A stretch of DNA of 64,000 bases from Xenorhabdus lircayensis (GTDB lineage: Bacteria; Pseudomonadota; Gammaproteobacteria; Enterobacterales; Enterobacteriaceae): contig NZ_JACOII010000037.1 of NCBI RefSeq assembly GCF_016306625.1, positions 100,450-164,449 of the forward strand. The letters run 5' to 3'. Made by a program: the position numbers and the translations under genes. Every line of letters starts with the position of its first letter. Position 1 is the first letter of the stretch. The notes under the pieces were generated by a model that worked only from the letters and a program-made list of their open reading frames with translations, made no database searches and was not told the origin of the DNA. This document shows, in pieces, positions 32,656 through 42,692 of the stretch.

Positions 32656-33933
32656 TTACAATGAGAGGAAGAATCCAGCAATGGTTGCACTCATCAAGTT
32701 AGAGAGTGAACCGGCCAGTACAGCTTTCATGCCGAAACGGGCAACATCACCGCGACGGTTTGGTGCCATACCGCCCAAACCACCCAACAGAATAGCAACG
32801 GAAGACAAGTTAGCGAAACCACACAAGGCAAAGGAGATAATTGCTTTAGTATGCTCGGAAAGCACTTGCAGACCCGCCGCCTGAACCATATCGTCAGCCT
32901 TCAGGTATTGCCCAAAATTCATGAATGCTACAAATTCATTGACAACCACCTTCTGGCCGATGAAAGAGCCTGCGATAGTCGCTTCATGCCACGGAACACC
33001 GATCAGATAGGCAATTGGTGCAAAAACCCAGCCCAGAACCAGTTCCATAGATAATTGAGGGTAATCGAACCAACCGCCGACGCCGCCTAAAATACCATTC
33101 AGCAAAGCAATCAATGCGGTGAATGCCAGCAACATTGCGCCGACGTTCAGAGCCAGTTGCATACCGGATGCTGCACCCGATGCGGCTGCATCAATGATAT
33201 TTGCAGGACGATCTTCCGCCGCTATCAGTGACATAGCATCAGCGGTATCGTGAGTTTCTTCGGTTTCCGGAACCATCAGTTTCGCAAACAGCAGACCACC
33301 CGGTGCAGCCATGAATGAAGCTGCAATCAGGTATTCCAATGGAACACCCATTTGAGCATAACCCGCCAGCACTGAACCTGCTACAGAAGCCAAACCACCG
33401 CACATAACGGCAAACAACTCAGATTGGGTCATGGTCGAAATATAAGGGCGAACAACCAGAGGCGCTTCAGTTTGACCTACGAAAATATTCGCAGTTGCAG
33501 ACAGAGATTCAGTCCGTGATGTTCCCAGCAATTTCTGCAAGCCACCGCCCAATACCTTGATGACGAGCTGCATAATGCCCATGTAATACAAAACGGCAAT
33601 GAGTGAGGAGAAGAAAACTATCACGGGCAGAACACGCAAAGCAAAAATAAAGCCACCACCACCGAACAATTCAAACATTTTGTCGGAAACTAACCCGCCA
33701 AAAATAAAATCTGTTCCTTTCTGGCCATATCCAATTACGTTGGAAACGCCTTTTGACATCCCCCCCAGAATGTCTTTGCCAGCCGGTACGTAAAGTACAA
33801 ATGCCCCAATAGCAACCTGAATCAGAAAGGCGCCCAGGACAGTACGGATTTTAATGGCTCGATAGTTACTGGAGAAGAGTACCGCGATGAAAACCAGCAC
33901 TGCCATCCCGATCAGGCTCATAAAGAGTTGCAT
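32656..33933 (-). CDS. Concentrative nucleoside transporter (NupC/NupX family)
   Basis: A 425-residue inner-membrane CNT-family symporter with about eight to ten membrane segments. The family motifs [15 protein letters not shown] (nucleoside and ion site) and NEFVAYLNF-like [13 protein letters not shown] are present, with [10 protein letters not shown] at the C-terminus. It resembles NupX and the Na+-coupled Vibrio CNT more than E. coli NupC, so the coupling ion is uncertain. It lies upstream of deoC on the same strand and feeds the deo enzymes. The preceding spacer (33934-34274) holds only a candidate minus-strand TATAAT at 34023-34018. Confidence 0.92.
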   Translation of the reverse strand: MQLFMSLIGMAVLVFIAVLFSSNYRAIKIRTVLGAFLIQVAIGAFVLYVPAGKDILGGMSKGVSNVIGYGQKGTDFIFGGLVSDKMFELFGGGGFIFALRVLPVIVFFSSLIAVLYYMGIMQLVIKVLGGGLQKLLGTSRTESLSATANIFVGQTEAPLVVRPYISTMTQSELFAVMCGGLASVAGSVLAGYAQMGVPLEYLIAASFMAAPGGLLFAKLMVPETEETHDTADAMSLIAAEDRPANIIDAAASGAASGMQLALNVGAMLLAFTALIALLNGILGGVGGWFDYPQLSMELVLGWVFAPIAYLIGVPWHEATIAGSFIGQKVVVNEFVAFMNFGQYLKADDMVQAAGLQVLSEHTKAIISFALCGFANLSSVAILLGGLGGMAPNRRGDVARFGMKAVLAGSLSNLMSATIAGFFLSL

Positions 33934-34274
33934 TGGAAGAATCCCTGTTCACTGAATGAATAATAAAAAGATATGTCAGTTATTTTATAAGTTCCTACTG
34001 ACATTGTGTGTGAGCCGATTATACCTAGTACCAAAAAGGAACAAGCAACTAACATCACAAATTAATACAGCAAAAAGTAATATAAAAACTTAAAATGAGA
34101 CATTCATCACATAAAACCACTTAATTTCAGGGGGATTAGATAATTTCACGGAGAAAAAGGTAAAAAAAAGAATAAATGGGCAGGGAATATAAGTTAAGCA
34201 TTATTAATGTTTATTGAAGGCCAATTATGTACTTCCACTACTGAAAAAACTTTTATGGTTTTTACTTGTTAAGA

Positions 34275-35045
34275 TCAACTCAATGTAAATAGTGTCACAC
34301 TATTTTGATAAATTTGCTCGGCAATTTCATCTGACGACTCTTGGCGTAATGCACATAATACTGAAAAAATCGGTGCAATTCTTTCCGGCCGGTTTGGCTG
34401 CCCCTGAAACCCAGATAATGGCATATCGGGTGCGTCCGTTTCTAATAACAAAGATGACAGAGGCAGTTGTGAAATTGTGCTGCGTGTCTTTTGCGCCCTG
34501 TCGTATGTAATCGTTCCTCCTACACCAATGTAATATCCCAGACGAATAAAGGCCTGAGCTTGGGACAAACTGCCCGCAAAACCATGAATCACCCCTGTAC
34601 GTGGTAATTTATGCTTTCGCAAGATTGCCGCCAATTGATCATGGCTTTTTCTGGAGTGAAGTATCACGGGTAAATCATGTTGTTTGGCCAGCGTTAACTG
34701 TGCTTCCAACATGTTTTTCTGCTTTTCAAACTGCGGCTCTGGCATATAAAGGTCAAGACCAATTTCGCCTACCGCCACACATTTGGTATTTTTTTCCTGT
34801 AGCTTCTGATCCAACTCATCCATATGCGCGTTTTGATGTTCGCTAATATAGAGCGGGTGCAAACCAAATGCAGCATAGATTGGAGAATAAACCTCTGCCA
34901 ACGCCGCAACTCGCTTGAAATTCATTTGACCGATCGTGGGCACGACAAGTTTTTCCACGCCCATTTGTCTGGCTTGTTTCAGGCTTGTTGTTTCATCACC
35001 GACAAAGGGAGGAAAATCAAAATGGCAATGGGTATCAATAAACAT
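34275..35045 (-). CDS. yjjV: TatD-family metal-dependent hydrolase YjjV
   Basis: A 256-residue TIM-barrel hydrolase. Metal ligands are in FIDTHCHFDFPPF (His-x-His), GEIGLDLY, LHSRKSHD and LETDAPDMPL. TatD relatives act as 3' exonucleases or deoxyribonucleases, but the exact substrate of YjjV is not fixed by sequence. It starts five bases after the yjjU stop, so the two are probably one transcript. Confidence 0.93.
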   Translation of the reverse strand: MFIDTHCHFDFPPFVGDETTSLKQARQMGVEKLVVPTIGQMNFKRVAALAEVYSPIYAAFGLHPLYISEHQNAHMDELDQKLQEKNTKCVAVGEIGLDLYMPEPQFEKQKNMLEAQLTLAKQHDLPVILHSRKSHDQLAAILRKHKLPRTGVIHGFAGSLSQAQAFIRLGYYIGVGGTITYDRAQKTRSTISQLPLSSLLLETDAPDMPLSGFQGQPNRPERIAPIFSVLCALRQESSDEIAEQIYQNSVTLFTLS

Positions 35046-35049
35046 CTAA

Positions 35050-36171
35050 TTAATCCAAGTCATCCATCATGATCGGCCCTGTTGCCTGAGCATTGTCAAC
35101 CACATCAGACACAGGTGGTTCTACTAGCGGGTAATCGATACTGTCCAAGAAATGGTTTCTACGGAAGCCACTACGATTGATGCCATCAGAACTTAGGCCA
35201 CTGCGGCAGACACCATAGCTCTTACGTTCTACTTGCCCAAATTTTCCGCCCACAAAAGTATGCCCAATAGTCGCCAAAAAATATCGCCCACAACGCCGTC
35301 CCAAATGATAATCATCATTTAATGCACTGACTCGGCTTGCCAACGCCATCGCAGATAATGGCGCAGGCGGGTAGATTTCGAAGATTTGTACATCATCCGG
35401 TGGATTTTCGATAAATTTTTGCGTTCGGCCGTAACTCTGGGCATGGAGATTGAGCATCTTGACCATTTTTTGCAAACTACTAGTCTCTAACCAGCGCTCC
35501 ATGCGTTTGAACCACTGAGGCGTATAGTAAAGCTGTGAAGGAACGGTCCGGATCACGACAATCGTATCTGCACCACGACGATACGCTTCTTGCACTGGAA
35601 TTGCATCGCAAATGCCACCATCTTGATAAATCACATCGCCAAGGGTAACGCCATTACGATAAAAACCAGGAATGGCGCTGGAGGCTTTTATAATTTCCAT
35701 CCAATTTTTGTCATCAGGATGCAAATAATCAGGCTCAAAGTTATCAGCGCGACAGGCACACATGTAGAATTCGCGTCCTGCATCAAACTGACGCAACGCA
35801 GCAGGAATATTAAGTGGTAACTGCTCAGATATGGTATCAATATACCAATCTAAATCGATCAAATGCCCACCGCGAACAAAGCGAAATGGATTAAAAAAGG
35901 CGGGATCAGTGGTATAACGATTAATTACTCTGCGGGCATAACCCCGCTGACCGCAAATATAGGCCGAGAGGTTCTGTGCTCCCGCCGACGTGCCAAGGAA
36001 CAGGTCAAACGGATTAAAACCAAGACGGAGGAACTCATCCAAAACACCAGCGGTAAAAATCCCCCTCTGACCACCACCTTCACAAACGAGTGCAATTTTT
36101 CCTGGTTTGATCTGTGACTTATAAGCTAAAGGTTCTATATTGCCTAACGTTATTGGAATATGTTTCCCCAC
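35050..36171 (-). CDS. yjjU: Patatin-like phospholipase YjjU
   Basis: A 373-residue protein. The patatin domain shows the oxyanion loop CEGGGQRGIFTAG, the nucleophile serine in GTSAGAQNLSAY and the catalytic Asp in DGGICDAIPV, so it is a Ser-Asp dyad lipid hydrolase. It is highly similar to E. coli YjjU through VIRTVPSQLYYTPQWFKRME. It is upstream of yjjV by four bases. Confidence 0.93.
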   Translation of the reverse strand: MGKHIPITLGNIEPLAYKSQIKPGKIALVCEGGGQRGIFTAGVLDEFLRLGFNPFDLFLGTSAGAQNLSAYICGQRGYARRVINRYTTDPAFFNPFRFVRGGHLIDLDWYIDTISEQLPLNIPAALRQFDAGREFYMCACRADNFEPDYLHPDDKNWMEIIKASSAIPGFYRNGVTLGDVIYQDGGICDAIPVQEAYRRGADTIVVIRTVPSQLYYTPQWFKRMERWLETSSLQKMVKMLNLHAQSYGRTQKFIENPPDDVQIFEIYPPAPLSAMALASRVSALNDDYHLGRRCGRYFLATIGHTFVGGKFGQVERKSYGVCRSGLSSDGINRSGFRRNHFLDSIDYPLVEPPVSDVVDNAQATGPIMMDDLD

Positions 36172-36404
36172 ACTTTTCCTCCTCTAAAAATCAATGGCAG
36201 CATCAAGATATAACACACATGCTGAATATCTATCAGTATATTGTTGCTCAAACAATCTATTTGTAAAATTTTCGTTAAATCATGAAAAATAGAGCACCAA
36301 TAGATATTAACGTAGCCAGTTATCCGAATACAGCCAGCAAATAACATTCCCTATGAAATAATCTCGTCATTTAACAGAATATTATTCGAGGAAAAGAAGC
36401 AAGA

Positions 36405-36429
36405 AGAGTGGCTTATTACCTGCCACTCT
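36405..36429 (-). terminator. Stem-loop after the osmY-like gene
   Basis: AGAGTGGC (36405-36412) pairs with GCCACTCT (36422-36429). On the minus strand the following sequence is T-rich but broken. Confidence 0.45.
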
Positions 36430-36443
36430 ATTCACAATATCAG

Positions 36444-36845
36444 TTATTTTTTAATCTCTATAGTACTCTTCACTGCTCTGACGCCTTTCACTCCATGGAC
36501 AATTTCAGCTATTTGCGCCGCCTGAAGTTTGTTTTTGACAAAACCTGAAAGATAAACAACGCCTTTTTCCGTTTTCACTGAAATGTCATTGCTATTTATG
36601 CCCTTATATTCCAGCAATTTCCCTTTCACTTGTGCAGTAATGGTACTATCGTCCAAATAGGTATCTGCATTCTGCAAGGAGTTATCAATTTTTTTCCCTA
36701 CATTGTCTATAGATTTATCGATTTTATGCCCCGTACTCTCCACGCTTTTTCCTGAAAAGATTTCCGTAGCCAGAGCATTACCACTGATCAGTACCACGCC
36801 TAGAACAACGGCCAGTAGTGAATGTGTAAACTTGATATTCTTCAT
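36444..36845 (-). CDS. OsmY-like periplasmic protein with a single BON domain
   Basis: 133 residues: signal peptide (MKNIKFTHSLLAVVLGVVLI, cut near ALA-TE), a short helical spacer with repeated Ser-Ile-Asp-Asn (KSIDNVGKKIDNSLQN), and one BON domain (about 66-133: DSTITAQVKGKLLEYKGI to VKSTIEIKK). E. coli OsmY has two BON domains in 201 residues, and this gene occupies its place between yjjU and prfC. BON proteins bind phospholipid and protect the envelope under osmotic stress. The single domain means loss of one copy or a different paralogue. Confidence 0.85.
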   Translation of the reverse strand: MKNIKFTHSLLAVVLGVVLISGNALATEIFSGKSVESTGHKIDKSIDNVGKKIDNSLQNADTYLDDSTITAQVKGKLLEYKGINSNDISVKTEKGVVYLSGFVKNKLQAAQIAEIVHGVKGVRAVKSTIEIKK

Positions 36846-37011
36846 CCTACCACCTTCTTTAACATAAGCGAGAATCGTTACCAGAACAGTATGTCAACTA
36901 GGAGGTGGCGATAAAATCGGCTTTACAAAAAATAACGTAAATTTTCATTAAACCAGAGAATTATTCTTCATTTTAAGAAGAAAATAGAAGATATGAATTA
37001 AATAATAAGAG

Positions 37012-37030
37012 CCAACAGGATAGTTGGCCC
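37012..37030 (-). terminator. Weak stem-loop after prfC
   Basis: GCCAAC pairs with GTTGGC close behind the prfC stop, with a short T-rich tail on the minus strand. Confidence 0.35.
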
Positions 37031-37039
37031 AGAAAAACA

Positions 37040-38629
37040 TCAGTGTTCCCGTGTCTTACGGAAAGCGACATCAGGATAACGTTCACTGGTCAGGTTTAAG
37101 TTAACCATTGTCGGTGCAATGTAAGTTAAGTTATCACCGCCATCGAGTGCCAAGTTCAGTTCATTCTTGCGCTTGAACTCTTCCAGTTTCTTCACATCGC
37201 TACACTCTACCCAGCGAGCCGTAGAAACGTTAACAGGTTCATACAGTGCTTCAACGTTGTATTCACTCTTCAAGCGAGCAACAACAACATCAAACTGGAG
37301 CACACCTACCGCCCCTACAATCAGATCGTTATTGGCCAGCGGGCGGAAGACCTGTACAGCCCCTTCTTCTGATAACTGAACCAGACCTTTCAGCAGTTGC
37401 TTCTGTTTCAACGGATCACGCAGACGGATACGGCGGAACAATTCAGGTGCAAAGTTAGGGATACCGGTAAATTTCAGCTCTTCCCCTTGGGTAAAGGTAT
37501 CACCAATCTGGATTGTGCCATGATTGTGCAGGCCGATAATATCCCCCGGATAAGCGTGTTCAACATGAGAGCGATCTCCTGCCATAAAGGTCAGTGCATC
37601 AGAAATAACGACGTCTTTCTTAATGCGGACTTGACGCAGTTTCATGCCCTTTTCATATTTACCGGAAACAACTCGCAGGAATGCCACGCGGTCACGGTGT
37701 TTCGGATCCATATTGGCTTGGATTTTGAAAACAAAGCCTGTGAACTTCTCTTCATTGGCGATCACTTCACGCGCGTCTGTCCGACGGGGCATTGGGGTTG
37801 GAGCCCATTTAACAAGGCCATCCAGCATATGATCAACACCAAAGTTACCCAATGCAGTACCGAAAAATACTGGCGTCAATTCACCCTGTAAAAACGCTTC
37901 CTGATCAAATTCATGAGATGCACCTTTGACCAGTTCCAGCTCTTCACGTAATTGTTTCGCCAGATCTTCCCCCACTGCCGTATCCAATTCAGGATTATCC
38001 AGCCCTTTAATAGCGCGGACTTCCTGAATGGTATGTCCTTGACCAGATTGATACAGGTAAATTTCATCAAGGTAGAGATGATAAACGCCTTTGAAGGACT
38101 TACCACAGCCGATAGGCCATGTAATTGGACTACAGGCGATGTTCAGCTCATTTTCCACTTCATCCATCAACTCCATCGGATCACGAATATCACGGTCGAG
38201 CTTGTTCATGAATGTCAGGATAGGCGTGTCACGCAGACGAGTGACTTCCATCAGCTTACGGGTACGATCCTCAACCCCTTTCGCAGCGTCAATGACCATC
38301 AAACAGCAGTCAACAGCGGTCAAGGTACGGTAGGTATCTTCAGAAAAGTCTTCGTGCCCTGGAGTATCCAGTAAATTAACCAAACAGTCATCATAAGGAA
38401 ACTGCATCACAGAAGTGGTAATGGAAATACCACGCTGTTTTTCCATCTCCATCCAGTCTGATTTAGCATGTTGGTTAGAGCCCCGGCCTTTTACCGTACC
38501 CGCTTTCTGGATCGCCTGTCCGAACAGTAAAACTTTTTCGGTAATGGTCGTTTTACCCGCATCAGGGTGGGAAATTATTGCAAAAGTACGCCGTTTCGCG
38601 ACTTCTTGCAGAAATGGTGAATTTGACAT
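37040..38629 (-). CDS. prfC: Peptide chain release factor 3
   Basis: A 529-residue translational GTPase (same length as E. coli) that recycles RF1/RF2 from the ribosome after termination. The GTP-binding motifs are [10 protein letters not shown] (G1), [14 protein letters not shown] (G3) and FMNKLDRD (G4). The open frame extends 13 codons upstream, but [14 protein letters not shown] is the family start; AGAAG is about ten bases upstream. It transcribes toward the osmY-like gene. Confidence 0.97.
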   Translation of the reverse strand: MSNSPFLQEVAKRRTFAIISHPDAGKTTITEKVLLFGQAIQKAGTVKGRGSNQHAKSDWMEMEKQRGISITTSVMQFPYDDCLVNLLDTPGHEDFSEDTYRTLTAVDCCLMVIDAAKGVEDRTRKLMEVTRLRDTPILTFMNKLDRDIRDPMELMDEVENELNIACSPITWPIGCGKSFKGVYHLYLDEIYLYQSGQGHTIQEVRAIKGLDNPELDTAVGEDLAKQLREELELVKGASHEFDQEAFLQGELTPVFFGTALGNFGVDHMLDGLVKWAPTPMPRRTDAREVIANEEKFTGFVFKIQANMDPKHRDRVAFLRVVSGKYEKGMKLRQVRIKKDVVISDALTFMAGDRSHVEHAYPGDIIGLHNHGTIQIGDTFTQGEELKFTGIPNFAPELFRRIRLRDPLKQKQLLKGLVQLSEEGAVQVFRPLANNDLIVGAVGVLQFDVVVARLKSEYNVEALYEPVNVSTARWVECSDVKKLEEFKRKNELNLALDGGDNLTYIAPTMVNLNLTSERYPDVAFRKTREH

Positions 38630-38827
38630 CAATTGGAATCTTCTAGTCTGTACACGGATTGATACCATTTGGGAAACGTGCCCTGCTGGCTCTTCGCCTT
38701 CAAATCCGTCATGTTAATCGTGATTGGCGCTTATTTTCGCTGAACTTGGATTTATAAACAATCCATGAATGTCAAACTCATTGTCATAAATCGATTTTCA
38801 GCAAAGTCAAACACAATAAAAATTGTG

Positions 38828-39130
38828 TCAATCCCATGAGTTAATTTCATTTTCAATTTGTTTAATGGCCTCTATCAACTCGTCAAAAGAGGGATTGAAT
38901 ATGGGGAACCACAACCTCATTTGCATACTGATACACATAACTTTTGATAACGAAGTTCCACCTTTAAAAGCCATAGGAGGTACTTCTGTTAGGCTAAATA
39001 GTGTTTTTAATACCCAACAAACCCAAATATCCTTTTCTAAAACATTTTCAGAACGCCCTAACCGATCCGCCGCATATCCCAGAATAGCCCGCTACTCATC
39101 AGGCATAATCGCAAAATAAGAATCAGCCAT
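38828..39130 (-). pseudogene. AbiEii-type nucleotidyltransferase toxin, deleted and nonsense-mutated
   Basis: Minus-strand translation from the ATG at 39130 gives MADSYFAIMPDE, a TAG stop (39094-39092), then RAILGYAADRLGRSENVLEK and on to PPMAFKGGTSLSKV. The GGTSLSK box is the nucleotidyltransferase motif of AbiEii toxins. It then jumps to a C-terminal-like end (NPSFDELIEAIKQIENEIN). About 100 codons remain of a family of about 260-300, so there is one premature stop and a large internal deletion. It cannot make active toxin. It pairs with the antitoxin relic just upstream. Confidence 0.75.
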
Positions 39131-39170
39131 GGACAGCCTCATAATCAACATGTTGAATGGCTGATGACAT

Positions 39171-39351
39171 CTACGCAGGTAAGTTGCAAGTTTTCAGTAA
39201 ACCAAATTCTTCTTCTTTCTTTTCAACCAAACGTGAAAGCGTTTTATCAACTGCCGTACGTGAGCCAAGAGTCAGAAAAGACTCACTCGTGAATAACTCC
39301 CCCTGACTCATAGCTGTGAATACGTTGCCTTATCGATTGTGAAATGGTCAT
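39171..39351 (-). pseudogene. AbiEi-like antitoxin relic, frameshifted
   Basis: From the ATG at 39351 the frame reads MTISQSIRQRIHSYESGG, then breaks. One frame over it continues LFTSESFLTLGSRTAVDKTL and SRLVEKKEEEFGLLKTCNLP to a stop at 39173-39171. The helix-turn-helix pattern (FTS.xFL.LGSR.AVDKTLSRL) is that of AbiE-associated antitoxins. One frameshift is visible. It lies directly upstream of the toxin relic in the usual order. Confidence 0.7.
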
Positions 39352-39457
39352 GATTTCCCCTATGCTACAGAAAAAGTCATCGATTTTCTGACATTAGAAA
39401 TCAAATTTTGAACAAAAACAGAGCATAAATCAACCGAAATAAATTAATAAATACCTA

Positions 39458-39910
39458 TCAGCCCTCACCAAACAACGGCAACGCCATAATAATGGCATCT
39501 TCCTTTCCCGCCGCTGTCGGATAATAATTCTTGCGGATAGAAACTTCATTGAAGCCTAGATCTTCATATAAACGAATAGCAGATTGATTGGAACGTCGCA
39601 CCTCAAGCCACAGCGTGTTTATCTGTTTTTCAGGTAATATAGTGATGAGATGGTTCAGCAATGCTTTGCCATATCCTCGTGATTGATGTTCAGGATGAAT
39701 GGCGATATTAAATAGCGTCGCTTCATCCATAACATATTGCATTATCGCAAAACCGATAATCTGGTCATTCAGCGTAATTTTATAGTTGAGATAACGTTCT
39801 CCTTGGTTGGAGTAAAACGTTTTTTCACTCCACGGAAACGCATGGCTGGACTGTTCTATTCGAAATGCTACGGGAAGATCAACGTGAGTTAATAGAGAAA
39901 TATTCTTCAT
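39458..39910 (-). CDS. rimI: [Ribosomal protein S18]-alanine N-acetyltransferase RimI
   Basis: A 150-residue GNAT acetyltransferase (E. coli 148). The acetyl-CoA loop is in HPEHQSRGYGKALL. The AFPWSEKTFYSNQGERYLN segment and the C-terminal YYPTAAGKEDAIIMALPL are RimI-specific. The open frame runs 19 codons further upstream into holD, but MKNISLLTHVDLP fits the family start. It overlaps holD by about 32 bases, as these genes do in E. coli. Confidence 0.95.
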   Translation of the reverse strand: MKNISLLTHVDLPVAFRIEQSSHAFPWSEKTFYSNQGERYLNYKITLNDQIIGFAIMQYVMDEATLFNIAIHPEHQSRGYGKALLNHLITILPEKQINTLWLEVRRSNQSAIRLYEDLGFNEVSIRKNYYPTAAGKEDAIIMALPLFGEG

Positions 39911-40289
39911 AATGGTAAATTTGTTGCCAAAGAGCGCGTTTTGCATTCCCATCAAGAGATAAGTCATTTAATGCCGAGCTTCTCAAAGAAATCCCTTGTA
40001 TTGATAAGGTAATATCAACCCCCAATAGCCAGCATGGGCAGTGGATTGATTCCGAAAGTAGCTCAACATCTTTTGTCGTGATGCAATATACCGATGAGGC
40101 GTCAATCCCCATGGCGGTGAAAATATCAGCAAACAATGAATGACTTAAGTCAATATGATCATGAGTAATGATCAATAGACGGGTTGAATCGGGGATGAGG
40201 ACAGACAATTCACCTTGCAAGGCCATCGGGCTACGCAAAACCCATTGGGTAATTCCCAACTGGGAGAGTAATCTGTCACGCTTCGTCAT
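39879..40289 (-). CDS. holD: DNA polymerase III psi subunit
   Basis: A 136-residue clamp-loader accessory subunit (E. coli 137) that links the gamma complex to chi and SSB. It starts with the conserved RDRLLSQLGITQWVLRSPMA and LQGE; RALWQQIYHYE near the end is also typical. It is divergent from rsmC and overlaps the rimI start. Confidence 0.93.
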   Translation of the reverse strand: MTKRDRLLSQLGITQWVLRSPMALQGELSVLIPDSTRLLIITHDHIDLSHSLFADIFTAMGIDASSVYCITTKDVELLSESIHCPCWLLGVDITLSIQGISLRSSALNDLSLDGNAKRALWQQIYHYEEYFSINSR

Positions 40290-40429
40290 CGTGTTTTATT
40301 CCATCTGCCATAAAAAATAACAGGTAATATATTATCAGAGGGCTTATCTTTGCGCCAATCAGCATGGCATATCAGTTCTGCCCACAGGTATTTATACTTG
40401 GATAAAGATTTATAAGGAGCTATACATAG

Positions 40430-41443
40430 ATGTCAGTATTAACCCCTGCCAGCGAAGTTATCCTGCGCCATCACGAACAATTCACCTCTCATCATCTGCT
40501 ATTTGCCGGTGATCTTCAGGACAATCTAGCAACAGAAATCGAAGCTGCAAGTGTGCGAGTGCATACTAACCAATATCACCACTGGCAATCTCTGATTCGT
40601 CAGCTGGGTGACAATGTCTGGTTTGGCCTTGTGGCGGACAGCACATTTATTAAAGAATGTGATACGCTGATTTATTATTGGCCAAAAAACAAGCAAGAAG
40701 CGCGTTTCCAGCTACGTAATCTGTTTTCCATTCTACCTCCCGGTACAGATATCTTTATTGTCGGAGAGAATCGTAGTGGTGTACGCAGTGTTGATAAGTT
40801 AATGGAAGGCATTGCAACTTTCCATAAAATTGACACTGCTCGCCGTTGCAGCCTGTTTTATGGACAACTGAAAAACCAGGTTCAGTTTGATCAAAACAAT
40901 TGGTGGAACAGCTACCAAGTGGATGATGTCATCGTCAACACTTTGCCTGGCGTGTTCAGCCAAGATGATTTGGATGTCGGCAGCCGCTTGCTGCTTTCGA
41001 CTTTTGATGCTCCCATTTCTGGCAGCCTGCTGGATATTGCTTGTGGCTCAGGAGTACTGGCAACCGTGCTGGGTAAGAAGAACCCTGATTTGGCTCTGAC
41101 ATTGAGCGATGTCAATGCCGCCGCCATCACATCCAGTAAAGCAACGCTGAAAGCCAATAAGTTGGAAGGCAATGTCATCACCAGCAATGTGTATTCTGCC
41201 ATCGAAGAGAAATTCAACTGGATCATTTCCAATCCACCATTCCATGATGGCTTGAAAACTAACTTGTCTGCGGCTGACGATATGATCCGCATGGCACCAA
41301 GCTATCTAAAATCCGGTGGTAAATTGCGGATCGTGGCAAACTCTTTCCTGCCTTATCCTAATTTGCTGGATAAAGCCTTTGGTAACCATGAAGTGATTGC
41401 GCAGACCGGTAAATTTAAAGTATATCAAGCGACGAAGAAGTAA
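40430..41443 (+). CDS. rsmC: 16S rRNA (guanine1207-N2)-methyltransferase RsmC
   Basis: 337 residues (E. coli 343): a catalytically dead N-terminal methyltransferase-like half and a C-terminal Rossmann methyltransferase with SAM motif [16 protein letters not shown] and the catalytic NPPFHDG at 268-274. It methylates G1207 in the 30S subunit. AAGGAG lies about ten bases before the ATG. It is divergent from holD. Confidence 0.96.
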   Translation: MSVLTPASEVILRHHEQFTSHHLLFAGDLQDNLATEIEAASVRVHTNQYHHWQSLIRQLGDNVWFGLVADSTFIKECDTLIYYWPKNKQEARFQLRNLFSILPPGTDIFIVGENRSGVRSVDKLMEGIATFHKIDTARRCSLFYGQLKNQVQFDQNNWWNSYQVDDVIVNTLPGVFSQDDLDVGSRLLLSTFDAPISGSLLDIACGSGVLATVLGKKNPDLALTLSDVNAAAITSSKATLKANKLEGNVITSNVYSAIEEKFNWIISNPPFHDGLKTNLSAADDMIRMAPSYLKSGGKLRIVANSFLPYPNLLDKAFGNHEVIAQTGKFKVYQATKK

Positions 41444-41577
41444 TTCAGGCATTCAGCACGATATCCCTATTTTGCCTGCTCCAGTTTAACGGGCAGGCAA
41501 TTATTCCAGAACAATTATTCCAGAACAACAACATGCCGATTTTTACACCAATCACATTTTTTCTCACTAAATAATGA

Positions 41578-41605
41578 TTGACGCCAGCCATAAAATCTCT
41601 AGAAT
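41578..41605 (+). promoter_or_regulatory. Stable-RNA promoter for the tRNA-Leu pair
   Basis: TTGACG (41578-41583), a 16-base spacer, TAGAAT (41600-41605), then a GC-rich discriminator GCGCG typical of stringently controlled tRNA promoters. A 14-base tandem repeat (CGTTTAAGTGCATT at 41622 and 41636) lies in the leader. Confidence 0.75.
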
Positions 41606-41674
41606 GCGCGTCCATACTGTTCGTTTAAGTGCATTCGTTTAAGTGCATTTTTTTAAGTGATAGTGTCTGGGTAT

Positions 41675-41761
41675 GCGAGGGTGGCGGAATTGGTAGACGC
41701 GCTAGCTTCAGGTGTTAGTGTTCTTACGGACGTGGGGGTTCAAGTCCCCCCCTTCGCACCA
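41675..41761 (+). tRNA. leuV: tRNA-Leu (CAG)
   Basis: 87 bases including an encoded CCA. Acceptor GCGAGGG with the matching 3' end, long class II variable arm, T-arm GTTCAAGTC and anticodon CAG at 41709-41711. It matches E. coli tRNA-Leu(CAG). It has a U in the variable arm (41722) where the next copy has C. Confidence 0.97.
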
Positions 41762-41807
41762 AATCAGATAACTATCGGTTAAACAAACTGGATAAATGGC
41801 AGTACCT

Positions 41808-41894
41808 GCGAGGGTGGCGGAATTGGTAGACGCGCTAGCTTCAGGTGTTAGTGTCCTTACGGACGTGGGGGTTCAAGTCCCCCCCTTCGCACCA
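41808..41894 (+). tRNA. leuV: tRNA-Leu (CAG), second copy
   Basis: 87 bases with encoded CCA and anticodon CAG at 41842-41844. It is identical to the first copy apart from C for T at 41855. The two are 46 bases apart and probably co-transcribed. E. coli has three such genes at this locus; here I find two. Confidence 0.97.
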
Positions 41895-41974
41895 ATGTTT
41901 CATTTTCCTTTCTTTTTTTGTTCTATTTTCCCCGTCTTACTTGTTTAATCTTCTTACCTGAGTATTAGCTTGTC

Positions 41975-42256
41975 TCAAAAATATCCCAGATAGCGAAAGC
42001 TACCAAACAAACTGCACATAACGGCAATGCCAGCAGGAATTAACAGGAAGTGACGCGCATTACGATGTAATAACAAAATAAGCGTCAGAAGCATGGCACC
42101 CTGAATACTGATCTTAAATTGCTCTATTCCTGCTCCCGCTATTACCAATGCTGACACAACTAATGCTGATATAATCAGGCTAGATAACAGCATTCCCCAG
42201 AATCCTGTAATGCTTTGCCAAAAAACCAGCTTTAAATTCCGCTTTGCGCTAATCAT
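41975..42256 (-). CDS. Small DUF1435-like membrane protein (YjjZ-like)
   Basis: 93 residues, mostly hydrophobic, with about three membrane segments: GFWGMLLSSLIISALVVSAL, IQGAMLLTLILLLH and HFLLIPAGIAVMCSLF. The pattern 'GWGMLL...LRHFLLIP' resembles the DUF1435 protein found next to leuQPV in E. coli, and the place beside the tRNA-Leu genes agrees. Function is unknown. Confidence 0.65.
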   Translation of the reverse strand: MISAKRNLKLVFWQSITGFWGMLLSSLIISALVVSALVIAGAGIEQFKISIQGAMLLTLILLLHRNARHFLLIPAGIAVMCSLFGSFRYLGYF

Positions 42257-42377
42257 GATAAACCATCCAACTTAAGCTGCCCAATTCAAATGATAATGAT
42301 TCCCAATATCATATATTGGTGACGATTAAATCACAGGCTGGAAATAAATGACAGAGATTCACAGCAATTATTCTAAG

Positions 42378-42406
42378 GAAAAAATGCGGGATAATAATTC
42401 CCGCAT
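42378..42406 (-). terminator. Terminator after the GNAT relic and phoA
   Basis: ATGCGGGA (42384-42391) pairs with TCCCGCAT (42399-42406), with a T-run on the minus strand. Confidence 0.8.
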
Positions 42407-42412
42407 CGTTAA

Positions 42413-42655
42413 TTAGGTATTGATGATATAAATCAGGTGAATATCGTCAGGTTCTCGCTGATAAAGTTCAGTATCAGACCGATCAATCAGCACACATCCC
42501 ATATACTGATAGAAATTTACGGCATTTTCTGAAGGTATCGATGAAATATATAACCCTTTCGCTCCTTCTGCCTTGGCAAAACCAGTGCAACAATGAAATA
42601 GCTGCTTTCCCAGCCCTGAGCCGCGAGATGCCTTGCTAATATGTAGAAAAGACAA
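42413..42655 (-). pseudogene. GNAT acetyltransferase, C-terminal fragment
   Basis: 80 residues matching only the second half of a GNAT fold: the acetyl-CoA loop SKASRGSGLGKQLF and the beta strand VNFYQYMGCVLID. The frame continues upstream (DLLQLSFLHI preceded by NGTNGESS) to a stop near the phoA end without a proper start, so the N-terminal half is lost. TTG at 42655 is the only candidate start. It could still be translated but is unlikely to be active. Confidence 0.65.
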
Positions 42656-42692
42656 TTGAAGTAAGTCACTACTTTCCCCATTTGTACCATTA

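Noticed and set aside
38823..39119. 98-codon plus-strand frame after prfC
   Set aside because: The minus strand of the same stretch reads as an AbiEii relic, which explains the sequence better.
41895..41974. A third tRNA-Leu gene as in E. coli leuQPV
   Set aside because: Only two copies are present; the following sequence has no tRNA structure.
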